A stretch of 64,000 bases of DNA, taken from contig JALGPX010000015.1 of NCBI GenBank assembly GCA_023515795.1, positions 62,001 through 126,000 of the forward strand. Reading direction: 5' to 3'. This document shows positions 10,326 through 20,492 of the stretch, one piece after another (position 1 is the stretch's first letter; each line of letters begins with the position of its first letter). This DNA is from Amoeboaphelidium occidentale. Lineage: Eukaryota; Aphelidiomycota; Aphelidea. A program made the position numbers and the translations under genes. The notes under the pieces were generated by a model. The model did not search any database. It was not told the origin of the DNA and worked only from the letters and a program-made list of their open reading frames with translations.

Positions 10326-11325
10326 ATGACTGCACACCCCGGCCTTAGCTCCGTCCATTCAATTTGGAATGATGTAAAAGTTGGCGATTTGGTTAAAGGC
10401 CAACAGGCTGTAATTGTAGATGCTGAATTGCCTGTCGAAGCTGCGGCTGAGATTTTGGTTAAGAACGGAATTTCCTCCGCTCCAGTATTCAATAAGCAGA
10501 CCAACACTTACACAGGAATGTTTGATTATCAAGATTTGGTTTCTTATATCTTAATTGTCTTCAAGAAGAAGGTCTGGAAGGAAGAAGAAGAGAATGTAGA
10601 AATTAAGGAAATCATTAGGAGAGCTTTACACTCAGAACCTGTTGCTGTTAAATTGGTATCTGACTTATCCCAAAGAGATCCTTTCTACAGCGTTACTCCT
10701 GAGACAAGTTTGTTGCAAGCTATGGATGTTTTTAGCAAAGGAATCCACAGACTTTGTGTTGTTGATGCAGCTGGGAAAGTTATCGGTGTTTTGACTCAGA
10801 GCAACGTATCAAACTATTTGTTCAGCAAGATTAACATGCTTACAACTGCTCAAAGAACCATAAAGGATTTGGGCTTATCTAATAGCAAAGTTATTTCGAT
10901 TAATGCTGAAGCTCAAGTGTTTGATGCTATGAACACAATGCGCGAGAATGGTGTCACTTCCTTGCCTATGGTTGATCATGGTGGTCATCTTGTTGGAAGT
11001 ATTTCCTTGTCTGATATCAAGTATGTACTGAAGGGTTTCAAGTACAACATGTTGTGGCGTACTTGTTTCCAGTTCATTTCTTACGTTAGAAACCATCAAG
11101 GTTTGGTTGAGGACGCCGGAAGGGACCGCTATCCTGTATTTGATGTTCGTGAAGGTGATTCTTTAGTTAGAGCCTTGGGTAAGATGGGAGCAACTAAATC
11201 CCATCGTGTTTGGGTTGTGAATGAAACGGTAATCTAGTTACTATTATAATTAATTTCTGTAGAATAAGTTGGTTGGTGTTGTATCGTTAACTGATGCTTT
11301 GAAGGCATTGATGCCAGTGCAATGA
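10326..11325 (+). CDS. Four-CBS-domain protein, AMPK gamma (SNF4)-like
   Basis: Exons 10326-11228 and 11263-11325, with a 34-nt intron, give 321 aa, the same size class as yeast Snf4. Four CBS motifs are visible: residues ~15-80 (AAEILVKNGISSAPVFNK then YTGMFDYQDLV), ~115-170 (GIHRLCVVDAAGKVIGVLTQ), ~185-245 (ENGVTSLPMVDHGGHLVGSI) and ~255-318 (HRVWVVNET then KLVGVVSLTDALKAL). The last is completed only after splicing. Such paired Bateman modules bind adenine nucleotides and act as the energy-sensing subunit of AMPK/SNF1. The kinase-subunit role is inferred from the layout. An Sds23-like or plant CBSX-like role cannot be excluded without a search. Confidence 0.8.
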
Positions 11326-11436
11326 TATCTTCAATAAATTTCTACGGCCTTCGTTTAAAGTGAATGTAAAAGTGATTGTAATGCTCAATTGTCGATGTGA
11401 CATCGCGACAGGTGAAACAACCTGAATGCAGGGGAA

Positions 11437-11883
11437 TTACAGAAATTTATTCAGGTTTGAGCTGATATCTCTCTGAAATATCAGAAAGAGCTGTTTTGTT
11501 GCATGCCTTTCGGTAGCACTGTATTCTGTTGTAGTCTCATTGTCTGTAGAAGGCTCTGCGTCGTGTTCGCTTTCGGTGTAATCGCATTCTATCTCATCTT
11601 CGTCGCCTTGAGACTCATCATCACCATCTGAGCTTTCAGTCTCTTCGCCGTCATCCATGTCCGTGTCATCATTATTTTCTCCCATAAAAAAAGGAAATCG
11701 CTCCGTTAAAGATATTATCGATTCATCTGATAGAATTCTGATTAGGTGACCAGCTCTTGCGATTATTTCCTGTGACTCCGTAGCCGATAACCCATTTCTA
11801 ATAGATCGAATAAAATCCAACGCATCCGTCGTTACGACAGTTGTAGGCTCTTCCTTCTTGCCGTTTCGCATCAATAATCCCAT
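11437..11883 (-). CDS. Acidic hypothetical protein
   Basis: Single exon of 148 aa starting at the ATG at 11883. Residues 1-65 look folded and helical (ALDFIRSIRNGLSATESQE, then IIARAGHLIRILSDESI). A long acidic, probably disordered stretch follows (DDTDMDDGEETESSDGDDES and onward), then a short hydrophobic end (TKQLFLIFQRDISSNLNKFL). No family recognised. Codon use and the clean ATG support it as a gene. The acidic middle would suit a nuclear or chaperone-like protein, but nothing specific can be claimed. Confidence 0.5.
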   Translation of the reverse strand: MGLLMRNGKKEEPTTVVTTDALDFIRSIRNGLSATESQEIIARAGHLIRILSDESIISLTERFPFFMGENNDDTDMDDGEETESSDGDDESQGDEDEIECDYTESEHDAEPSTDNETTTEYSATERHATKQLFLIFQRDISSNLNKFL

Positions 11884-12664
11884 CTTCGCTTCTCTACACA
11901 GAAAAATGTGGCGCCGAGCAAATCATGTGAGCAATCGGATAATAAGAAGCGATTTGTACTCAGTGAAACATCCAAAAGTGATTCCAATGCAGTACATTAA
12001 ATGAAGACAGATTAATTGAGTTTCGTCTGGTTTATATGGATTTGCATGTTTGGTAACGTTCTTTCGGATACTCGTGTAAAGATTCCGCGTTATTTGCATC
12101 AATCTCAATGATCATGCTAATGATAGCTCGCTAATACACGATATCCATGGTTGTTAACTTTCACTTTATATTGGATGCATACTCCCACGCGAACCACGAA
12201 CTTCGCATTGAAACGGTTCTCCGATCGCATCGAGCCAACCGAAAATGATCGACAAGGACTATAAATTGCGAATTTTACCGCAACTTTCTTCTTTTTTAAG
12301 TGACCGTACTTTAAAGGATCGTATGTATAGTACGTTTCCAACAAGTTCTTTGTTCAACAAAGACACAATTCCAACACGGTTGATTATCTGCCAACGATTC
12401 CTGAGCGTGACACTTTGACTGCTTTACGCGTCAGGATGACCGTTCTCTGGTGTACATTCCACTCTGGAGAGGGAATCGTTGCTATATGACGTGTTTCTAC
12501 TTTATTCTGTCTTAATGTCTTGTGAGCTTCAGCCTCCGTGCTTCTTGAGCGTATCTTGTAAGCCCATGTTTAAGCGCTGTCATATCATTTACCCTTTGAG
12601 TTGTGAAAACCCTGGCCTCACAAACAGTGGAACTTTGCGGAACAATTGCGTTTGCTTTCGCGAT
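11884..12664. other. Intergenic region holding one arm of an inverted repeat
   Basis: Between the acidic orphan and the first good Lon start there is no supported gene. 12175-12565 is an inverted-repeat arm (separate entry). The rest (11884-12174 and 12566-12664) shows only short frames. The promoter of Lon must lie in or next to the repeat. Confidence 0.5.
12175..12565 (-). repeat. 391-bp inverted repeat, arm A (in front of Lon)
   Basis: The reverse complement of this block matches 59949-60339, about 47 kb away. By eye the only differences are two substitutions, close to the end that corresponds to the 3' tail of the RraA coding sequence (12525-12565). Homology stops sharply: at ATGCAT (12175-12180) on one side and CTTGTAAGC (about 12557-12565) on the other. 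No terminal inverted repeats or flanking target duplications are obvious, so it looks like a segmental copy rather than a transposon. Confidence 0.9.
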
Positions 12665-15226
12665 ATGACGCAAAACTTGCCGAAAAACTTGGAAGCTATC
12701 CCAACATTACACTTTGAGGATAAGCTATTACTTCCTGGCTGTTTCCTTTCACTCAATATATCAGATAGTAGTAAAGTGAATGTTGTTGAAAAACATGTGT
12801 GGCCACAGGCACTAAATCAGGCCAAAGCTGAAACACCTTCCATCCTGCCAAGTGCTGTCTTCCCCGTAGCTGGCGGCAATTTAAAAGACCAAAAGAATGA
12901 AACTTGGAGCGTTGGCTGCCTTGGTCGTGTTCTGAAGATCGAAAGAGTGTGGAAGAACGATGACAGGGCTGACTATTTGGTCGTCCTTGAAGGTTTGAAG
13001 CGTTGTAAAGTTGTATCATCAGATAAAGACGCTGAAGGTTTGAGCTCTATTGAATTACTGTCTGATTCTGCTGTTGAGTCTCCTGAGGAATTGAGAAGAG
13101 TGTCGGCTCAGGTGAGACAGAAAGTTCAACAGTTGCTGCCTATGCTAAGAAGGTTTGGCGTGAATTCTGCGATGCTTGACAGACTTTCAAAACTACTTCG
13201 TGAAGTCACAGCTGAATTGGTTGTTGATATTATGACCAATTATCTTGATTTTCAGTTCACTGATAAAGTCGCTGTGTTACAGGAATTAGATCGTATAAAG
13301 AGGATGTCTCTATTTCTGAGGCTACTGGATGAGAAGGAGAGCAAAAGATCCCCTTCTGCTACGAAGTCTCTTGCAAAAGTACTGTCTGGTAGTTCCTCTC
13401 GCCCAAACAGAATCCAGGGTGCGTTGGGTGACAATTCCGAGGTTGAAGAGCTGGAGAAGAAGATTACAGAAGCTGGATTGCCTGCTCATGTACAAGAACT
13501 TGTAGACAAGGAGCTTAAGAGGTTATCAAAAATGATGAGCGCTCAGCACGAATACTCTGTTTTAAGATCATTCTTGGAATGTGTTGCTGATCTACCGTGG
13601 AATGCTAAAACTGAAGATACGTTGAACCTCGAAAAAGCAAAACAACAACTTGACTCTGATCATTATGGACTGAGAAAGGTCAAGGAAAGAATTTTGCAAT
13701 ATTTAGCTGTAAGAAAGTTGACCAAAGAACAAAACGATGTAAATAAGAGCGCAAAAGATGGCGAAAGATCTAGAAGAACACTAAAAGCTCCAGTGCTCTG
13801 CTTGGTAGGAGCTCCTGGTATTGGGAAAACCAGCCTTGGCGCTTCTGTAGCTTCAGCTCTTAATAGGAAATTTCACCGCATAGCTTTGGGCGGTGTTCGA
13901 GATGTTGCAGATATTAAAGGCCATAGGAGAACATATGTTGGAAGTTTGCCAGGAATGATAATCAATGCTTTACGAACTGTTAAAGTCAATAATCCAGTAA
14001 TTTTACTAGATGAAATTGACAAGCTGGGAGTTGATTCTATTCGAGGAGATCCTTCCAGCGCTCTGTTAGAAGTGTTGGATCCAGAACAAAACTTCCAATT
14101 CGTTGATCACTATTTATCGTTACCTTTTGATTTGTCAGATGTTCTATTTATTTGCACAGCAAATTCTATAGAGACTATTCCTGCGCCGCTTCTTGACCGA
14201 ATGGAATTGGTACAGATGAATGGATATACATTAGAAGATAAGATAAACATTGCAAGAAACTATCTTTTACAAAAAGTTCTTAATCAGCATGGCATTCCAA
14301 AGGAGCAATTTGAAATACCAGACGATGTCTTGAGATTCACTATTTCTTCATACACAAGAGAACCTGGTGTAAGATCATTGGAAAGAGAGCTGGCTGCTAT
14401 TTGTAGAGTTGTTGCGATTGATTTAGCAAGTATGAAGGAGAAAGATCCTTCTTCAGCTGAACATCTCCAATTCAAAGTCACGAGAAAGTTTGTTGAAGAC
14501 GCTTTAGGTCCTATAAAGTACGAAGATGAGTTTCACGATAGAATCTATTTGCCTGGAGTTGTTTGTGGTCTATCCTGGATCTCAAGTGGTAATGGTAGTT
14601 TATTGTTCATTGAAGCAACATGTTTTCCTGGAACTGGAAAATTAACTTTGACGGGAAGACTTGGTGAAGTTATCAAAGAATCAGCTCAAACTGCTTTATC
14701 TTGGGTTAAAGCAAACGCACACATGCTTCCATTGAAAATTCCTTCATTCTTAAAAGATTCTACAATTTTAATTGAAGAATTGTTCAACAAAATCGACATT
14801 CACATTCACTTGCCTGCAGGAGCAATATCAAAGGAAGGCCCATCAGCTGGAGTTGCATTAACTGTTGCGATTGTATCCTTACTTTCAGAAATACCATGTA
14901 AAGAAAGGATTGCGATTACTGGAGAAGTTACTTTGAGAGGAACTGTTTTGCCTGTTGGTGGCATCGTTGAAAAATACCTCGCAGCACATCGAGGAGGAAT
15001 TAAAAGTGTAATCATACCTGAAAGAAACAGAAAAGATGTCGCAGTTGATGAAATACCTGACTATGTAAAAAACGATGTCACAATTCATTGTGTTAAAAGG
15101 ATTGAGGAAGCATTGAAAATAGTCCTTGGTATAGAGCTTCCAGAGAAGAAACCGCTGTTCGCTAACTCTAGCAAGCAGCTTGGACCAAAGTTAAGTGTAG
15201 ATTTGGGACAAATGAGTAAATTGTAA
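12665..15226 (+). CDS. Peroxisomal Lon protease (PTS1)
   Basis: The frame is open from 12479, but the family N-terminus begins at the ATG at 12665 (MTQNLPKNLEAIP, then HFEDKLLLPG). Most of the 62 upstream codons lie in or beside the inverted-repeat arm and do not look like Lon. From 12665 the protein is 853 aa: LAN substrate-binding domain (residues ~1-200), helical linker, AAA domain with Walker A GAPGIGKTS and Walker B VILLDEIDKLG, and the Lon protease domain with the catalytic Ser in KEGPSAGVALT and the Lys region GTVLPVGGIVEKYLAA. It ends MSKL, a perfect PTS1 tripeptide, so it acts in the peroxisomal matrix, where this subtype degrades misfolded or oxidised proteins. Length and targeting match the Lon2/LONP2 group rather than mitochondrial Lon. 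Confidence 0.95.
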   Translation: MTQNLPKNLEAIPTLHFEDKLLLPGCFLSLNISDSSKVNVVEKHVWPQALNQAKAETPSILPSAVFPVAGGNLKDQKNETWSVGCLGRVLKIERVWKNDDRADYLVVLEGLKRCKVVSSDKDAEGLSSIELLSDSAVESPEELRRVSAQVRQKVQQLLPMLRRFGVNSAMLDRLSKLLREVTAELVVDIMTNYLDFQFTDKVAVLQELDRIKRMSLFLRLLDEKESKRSPSATKSLAKVLSGSSSRPNRIQGALGDNSEVEELEKKITEAGLPAHVQELVDKELKRLSKMMSAQHEYSVLRSFLECVADLPWNAKTEDTLNLEKAKQQLDSDHYGLRKVKERILQYLAVRKLTKEQNDVNKSAKDGERSRRTLKAPVLCLVGAPGIGKTSLGASVASALNRKFHRIALGGVRDVADIKGHRRTYVGSLPGMIINALRTVKVNNPVILLDEIDKLGVDSIRGDPSSALLEVLDPEQNFQFVDHYLSLPFDLSDVLFICTANSIETIPAPLLDRMELVQMNGYTLEDKINIARNYLLQKVLNQHGIPKEQFEIPDDVLRFTISSYTREPGVRSLERELAAICRVVAIDLASMKEKDPSSAEHLQFKVTRKFVEDALGPIKYEDEFHDRIYLPGVVCGLSWISSGNGSLLFIEATCFPGTGKLTLTGRLGEVIKESAQTALSWVKANAHMLPLKIPSFLKDSTILIEELFNKIDIHIHLPAGAISKEGPSAGVALTVAIVSLLSEIPCKERIAITGEVTLRGTVLPVGGIVEKYLAAHRGGIKSVIIPERNRKDVAVDEIPDYVKNDVTIHCVKRIEEALKIVLGIELPEKKPLFANSSKQLGPKLSVDLGQMSKL

Positions 15227-15288
15227 TTAAAACAATAAATAATGCAGAACATGTCTAACTGAATACGAAAAGAATCTCTATTCTCTGT

Positions 15289-16872
15289 TTAATCGTTGTA
15301 ATAGGCGTTTCCTACAATAACTTCGTCGCCACTCATCAATGTCCATGCGACGGATCCAAACGCAGATATGAGCGCTGATAGTGAAAACACAACGTTCCAA
15401 TTATTATTAGTCACATCCAATATTAATCCTGTGAGATAGACACCGATCATACCTGGCAACTGTCCAGCAGTGTTTCCGATGCCGTAAACGATGGCTGCAT
15501 AATCAGGTGCAATGTCCAGGTGGTTTACGGAGACACCACCAAAAGTTAAACAGTAGACGCCGGCAGATAAAGATACGTAGATCATTCCTTGATAAATATC
15601 CTGCGCAATAGCTGATGCCAGCAGCATAAAAAGAGCTGAACCTAACATTCCACCACATTGCATCAGTCTTCGAACGTATAATTTCTTCATTTGAACGGTG
15701 TTTATAAGGTAATCACTCAAAAATCCAGCACTTAAGCCACAAAGTCCTTGGACAACATATGGAACCACAGTAAAGAATCCAACATGCATTATATCTACTC
15801 CAAAGACATCCTTGTAATATGTAGGAAGCCAATTAATCAAGAGCCAATAAGACCAGCCTTGACAGAATTGCGCTATGATGATTGCCCATACTTCTTTTCT
15901 AGACATTAAAATTTTCCAAGGAACATCAGACCAAAGTTTTTTTGCAGGCTCTTTCCATTCATCATTTAGGGAATTGCTTGAATTTGTCGTGAATGTTTGT
16001 TCCCTAACGTCTTGTACAGAGTCACTCGGTGTCAATTGTGTCAACTCAAACTTATCATTCGCCTCGAATATTGCGACTTCCTGGTCAGGATTAGCTCCGT
16101 CAAACGATTCCTTTTTTGCTCTTCTATCTGAAGCAGTTGGACGTTGATTTATAAATCGAGAAGTGCCATCTTCCAGTTTCAATTTAGAGAACCTTCCCAT
16201 AACTTCGTCAGGCTGAAAGAATAGCCACGGAATCAACCAAAATAATCCAATGGATCCAAATAAGTAGAAAACATACTCCCATCCAAGCACAGGATTCTTT
16301 ATAATTGCTGGCGATACCAAATTGGCAAGTACAGCTCCGGCGTAACTTCCACTAAGAACAATTGCAATTGAACGCGAATGCTCTTCTCGGGGAATGTAAA
16401 CAGGTATCAATGCCTGAATAGCTGGAAAACCAAATCCTTCAGAGAGACCAAGCAGTACTCTACAAATAAGCAAGGAAAACATGGAGTTCGACGCCACCGG
16501 AGTCAAAACAGTAAATAATGACCAGAAGAAGCAACTAACAGCGAGAACTGGCTTTCCTCCATAACGGTATGATAAGTATCCAGCGAGTAATTGTGTGCAA
16601 ATGTAACCGTAAAAGAAGGAGCTAAGAATCAGCCCTTGAGTCGTCAATGACCAGCTGTAATGCTCAGCCATAGGAATAATTGCTATTGCGATATTGGTTC
16701 GATCTGCATACGATACCATGGCATTCAGAAAGCATAATAGAAGTAACACATATCGCTTCTTCATAAAACTCAAGCAACTCCTCGAAGACCTATTAGTTTT
16801 ACTCCCCTGATATTCAGAATCCATATCATCGTTTTGAGGCGATACTTGTCTGCTCCAGCCAGAATCAGTCAT
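15289..16872 (-). CDS. MFS transporter, SLC17/anion:cation symporter type
   Basis: Single exon of 527 aa with about 12 membrane segments. The first half holds YVLLLLCFLNAMVSYADRTN and LLGLSEGFGFPAIQALIPVY, which are hallmarks of the SLC17/ACS branch. A long hydrophilic loop (residues ~225-325, Ser/Glu-rich) splits the two halves. The second half has WSYWLLINWLPTYYKDVFGV and GGVSVNHLDIAPDYAAIVYG, also typical. Family members carry phosphate, sialic acid, glutamate or other organic anions; which one is transported here cannot be told. The start ATG at 16870-16872 is the only good choice. It is convergent with Lon, about 60 bp away. Confidence 0.9.
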   Translation of the reverse strand: MTDSGWSRQVSPQNDDMDSEYQGSKTNRSSRSCLSFMKKRYVLLLLCFLNAMVSYADRTNIAIAIIPMAEHYSWSLTTQGLILSSFFYGYICTQLLAGYLSYRYGGKPVLAVSCFFWSLFTVLTPVASNSMFSLLICRVLLGLSEGFGFPAIQALIPVYIPREEHSRSIAIVLSGSYAGAVLANLVSPAIIKNPVLGWEYVFYLFGSIGLFWLIPWLFFQPDEVMGRFSKLKLEDGTSRFINQRPTASDRRAKKESFDGANPDQEVAIFEANDKFELTQLTPSDSVQDVREQTFTTNSSNSLNDEWKEPAKKLWSDVPWKILMSRKEVWAIIIAQFCQGWSYWLLINWLPTYYKDVFGVDIMHVGFFTVVPYVVQGLCGLSAGFLSDYLINTVQMKKLYVRRLMQCGGMLGSALFMLLASAIAQDIYQGMIYVSLSAGVYCLTFGGVSVNHLDIAPDYAAIVYGIGNTAGQLPGMIGVYLTGLILDVTNNNWNVVFSLSALISAFGSVAWTLMSGDEVIVGNAYYND

Positions 16873-17012
16873 TTAAGTGCGAAAATATTTCGGGCACAGT
16901 GAAGAAGTGGATCGAAACTGCGCAAAGCTTGTCGGGTACCAATCAGATTGAGTTCAAAGCAACCAACAATAACGCTCGTACCCTAATACTGCATTCATGA
17001 CATTTATTGTTC

Positions 17013-17354
17013 TTAGGAGCTTCCCTTTGAGCTTAAAAGGTTCTCGAATTTCGAAGGTAGAGTCTGAATGTATTTTTTGGTTCCTTCAGGATCTTTGAAG
17101 TAATTATAAAGAATGAACGAGTGAGTGACTCCATGAGCAAGCAATAGGCTTCCAAATATGAGATAGTATGTCCTGTTGGAAAACTTGAAGAATCTGGAGA
17201 ATATCGAAAGCTTGTGAAGAATTGGCTTCTCAGGAAGTATTTTATCAACGCTTTGTGATATATCTTTAGTTGGCATTTCCCCTGGTGAAACAGGATGCTC
17301 GACTCCAACAGCTTTTTGAAAATAATTATCCAACGGACGCGGTTTAGGCTGCAT
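17013..17354 (-). CDS. Small single-pass membrane protein, unknown
   Basis: From the ATG at 17354 the frame encodes 113 aa; the longer frame from 17381 has no ATG. The N-terminal half is hydrophilic (MQPKPRPLDNYFQKAVGVE). One hydrophobic segment lies around residues 67-85 (TYYLIFGSLLLAHGVTHSF). It is followed by a basic/polar tail (YNYFKDPEGTKKYIQTLPSK). Size and layout resemble small inner-membrane or ER proteins, but no family is recognised. It sits between the divergent MFS gene and the UPF1 3' end. Confidence 0.5.
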   Translation of the reverse strand: MQPKPRPLDNYFQKAVGVEHPVSPGEMPTKDISQSVDKILPEKPILHKLSIFSRFFKFSNRTYYLIFGSLLLAHGVTHSFILYNYFKDPEGTKKYIQTLPSKFENLLSSKGSS

Positions 17355-17476
17355 TATCGCGCACTCTTTATTGACGAACAATCAACGAATTCAAAAGCAA
17401 CAGCGATTCTAAAAGCGACCTGGCCAGAAAACGTTTGAAACATCCCATTGAAATTCCGCTTTGAGCTTTGAGTTAA

Positions 17477-20306
17477 TTAATACTCCGTAAAACCTGCATC
17501 CTGATTATACATGTCAGCCTCTTGAGACATAGAACCTTGATTTCTTGAATTTCCAGTGTTGATCATATGAATAGGATTGTATTGTGCAAAGTAAGATCCT
17601 TGTGCCATCATTTGGCTCTGCTCGGACAAATCCGTGTTATTCACCTCTGTTACATTAGCAACTGAAGGTTCATCCACAAACTTTTGGAATTTTGAGTTGT
17701 AAACTTTTCTTGGTTTACTGAATTGTATCAAACTCTGGTGTAGATTATTCAAAGTTCCTTCAACTAAACACTTTCTCTCCTTGAAATGCACCAAGAGATG
17801 ATGCCACAAAGGATGCTTTGATAGAACTTTAGGATTTCCAAGGATCATCAAACCGTATTTTGCTCTCGTCAAACCAACGTTCAATCTGCGAGGATCGTTC
17901 AAGAAACCTATTCCTTGATGTTCATTACTTCTTACACAAGTCATAATGATGTAATCCTTTTCTCTTCCTTGGAAAGAGTCTACAGAAGCAACTTCTACAG
18001 CTTCGTAATTTTCTTTACCAGCAGTACCGTTCATTTTCATGTAGTTTACAACAAACGATCTTTGACCTTCATACGGAGTAATAACTCCGATTTGTTGAGG
18101 TTTAATTCCAGATTTCATGAACTTTGTCACAATTTTTTCAACGTTTGCTGCCTCTGTTCTGTTTAAGTACGATGTTCCTGATGATGAAATTTCCTCCTGA
18201 CCCAAGTTCGAAAAGAATAACATGGGAACCTCAAAATCAACCCATGGAAAGTCAAGAGACCTTCTAACTCTCTCAGCTGCCGTGACGCCGTTTTGTAGAG
18301 ATCCCTCGTAGAACATGTTTGAAGGAAACTCCGACAAACAAGGATGCATACGATACTGAACCTGCAAACGAATAGGTCTTATTCCCAACATAACCAAACG
18401 TTCAAACATACTTTGAGATAGTCCCGCTTTAGAAGCTTTCTTGTTCATAATGACAGGACCAAGCTGTTGATGATCTCCGACTAGTATAACCTGTCTTGCA
18501 CCTAGAACCAAAGGAATAAGACATTCTGGCTCACAAGCCTGTGTTGCCTCATCAATGAGAACCGTTCTGAAAGTCATGCTTTGAATGCGAGAGTCTCCAG
18601 CACCAGAGCAAGTGCAACAAATAACATCCGCAGCATTTAAAATCTCTCTTTCGCATTGTCTCTTCTGTTGCATAAACTTTCTTTCATCACTCTGACTAAG
18701 AGCTTTTCTCTCTTCCATTGCTTTAAAATAACCCTGCAACTTCGGAAAGTTAGGATTATTTTTAACTTGATCATGCAAAGTTAAATGTTCAATAGAAGAG
18801 GACAACGCTTCTCTGCTCTTTGCAGATATACGAACCACTTTCAATCCAGTTCTATGAATCTTTTCAGTCAATTGATCAACAGCAACGTTCGAAGGAGCGC
18901 AAACAAGAATCTTTTGTCCAGGATTGCTTTTCGACAAGTGATATACAAGAGTGGATGCAGTCAAAGTTTTACCAGTTCCTAAACATTAAACCAACATTAG
19001 AAAAAAACTTGCCTGGAGGCCCTTGGATCAAACTTAGCGGTCTTTGCAAAACACTTTTGATGGCAAAGATCTGAGAGTGATTCAGTTCAGCAGTATTTGG
19101 GACGGAGAAATTAGTTGGAATCTGGTTTTTCAAGATCTGAACTTCAACATCATGGCCCAGAATTTTGTGAAATATGTAGCTACTAATACAAGTATCGTCA
19201 TATGCAATCTTTTTCAAAGCATTATGCATGCGATCAAATGTAGTGCTCTTCCATACAAACTCGACGTTAAACTCGGTACATTTGTAAGGAACATCAAATT
19301 GCCTCAGCTGTAAGCCAATTTCATCAGAATGATTATCGGGCACTTTAGTAACATTACCAATTCCCTCCCAAGGTTTCGCAAGAACGCCGCGATAGACCAA
19401 ACGAAGTTCATCGCCAATAGCTAATCGAATATCACCTTCTTCCAAAACAGACAAAACAAAATACGCAACCCATTTCTTGTTCATGCCTTGTTCCCATCTT
19501 ATTGTAACATTAGTCTGAGTGTGACTCTCTTTCAGTCTCTTATCGTACAAAGCTTCCAGAGTTACTAGAGGAGAAAATATCTTTCCGTATTGATAAGCAT
19601 CTTCATACCTCAATAAAACAGGTTGAGGTTCATCATCAATACCTGGCTTCTCTAAATCCTCAATAGTTGCATCAGGCTTCTCCTTCCAAATATCCTCAAG
19701 TTTAACAATCTGCGTCATGTTGATTTTACGTGCTCTTGATACCTCCTGCTGAGCAGGCATTTTAACCAGCCAAGATAAAAATGAGCGATCATCAATTAAA
19801 GGCTGCCACTGTGATAAATCCCATTCAGAATCTTTACTGTTTGGTCCAGAAGCGCAAGGTTGTCTGCACAAAAGAACAACGACTTCCTCAGCTTTCGCAG
19901 GAATAAAACCCAACAGAAACACATTGCGACATCCACAGTTATAGCATTCCAATACAACATCACCTAAAGGTCCATCGGAATGCAGAACAACTTCCTTGTG
20001 TCGTGATTTGACCAAATGCGTGATAATATGAGACGCAGATGTAGAACCACGAGAATTGCAAAACCACTTCGAGCAGGTGGAGCATTTAACGACAGATTCA
20101 GGGGAGTGGATTCCGCAATAGCAACAAGCGTGCGCAGGTAATGTCTCTTGCTCAATCGGAACTTCAACATCACCATCTTCATCAAGGATATCATCAAATG
20201 GCGCAACGTTTCCAGAGCCCAAAGCCAAATTACCCATAGGCCCTTCCAAATCGTTCAATTCTCTGGGCGAAAGTGCGCCTGCATGTTTAGAATTATTGAA
20301 CGCCAT
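17477..20306 (-). CDS. UPF1: UPF1 RNA helicase (nonsense-mediated decay)
   Basis: Exons 19013-20306 and 17477-18978 give 931 aa. The N-terminal Cys/His-rich domain is clear ([20 protein letters not shown], then [20 protein letters not shown] and LECYNCGC), the UPF2-binding module found only in UPF1. The stalk/1B region follows. The SF1 helicase core has Walker A split by the intron (GPPG, then TGKT), [36 protein letters not shown] and [10 protein letters not shown]. The C-terminal tail is short with a few Gln/Ser. UPF1 triggers decay of mRNAs with premature stops. The 34-nt intron starts with GC (GCAAGT), a GC-AG intron; it is the only reading that restores the P-loop. Head-to-head with the RSC/polybromo gene, 186 bp apart. 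Confidence 0.96.
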
Positions 20307-20492
20307 TGAAAGAACACTTGAGAGAAAAGCTTGAAGTTCGAAATCATAAGCTCTTATAATTTCGTTTCAGGCGCATACAGCATCTCTTAAAACAGCATAA
20401 ATCGCACAAAATTGATACATCAGTTGTCTATAGGTTTTAATCATCTTTTAATTCCATCCTGCTCTTGCCTAAACGTTTCTATTTTCGAAACG
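20307..20492. promoter_or_regulatory. Bidirectional promoter region, UPF1 / RSC-polybromo
   Basis: 186 bp separate the two divergent starts and must hold both promoters. AT-rich; no sharply defined element seen. An in-frame ATG at 20412 upstream of the bromodomain gene would add 27 residues without domain character, so 20493 is preferred. Confidence 0.4.

Noticed and set aside
12479-12664. Upstream start for Lon at 12479
   Set aside because: The first codons are largely inverted-repeat sequence and unlike Lon N-termini; the family match begins at the ATG at 12665.
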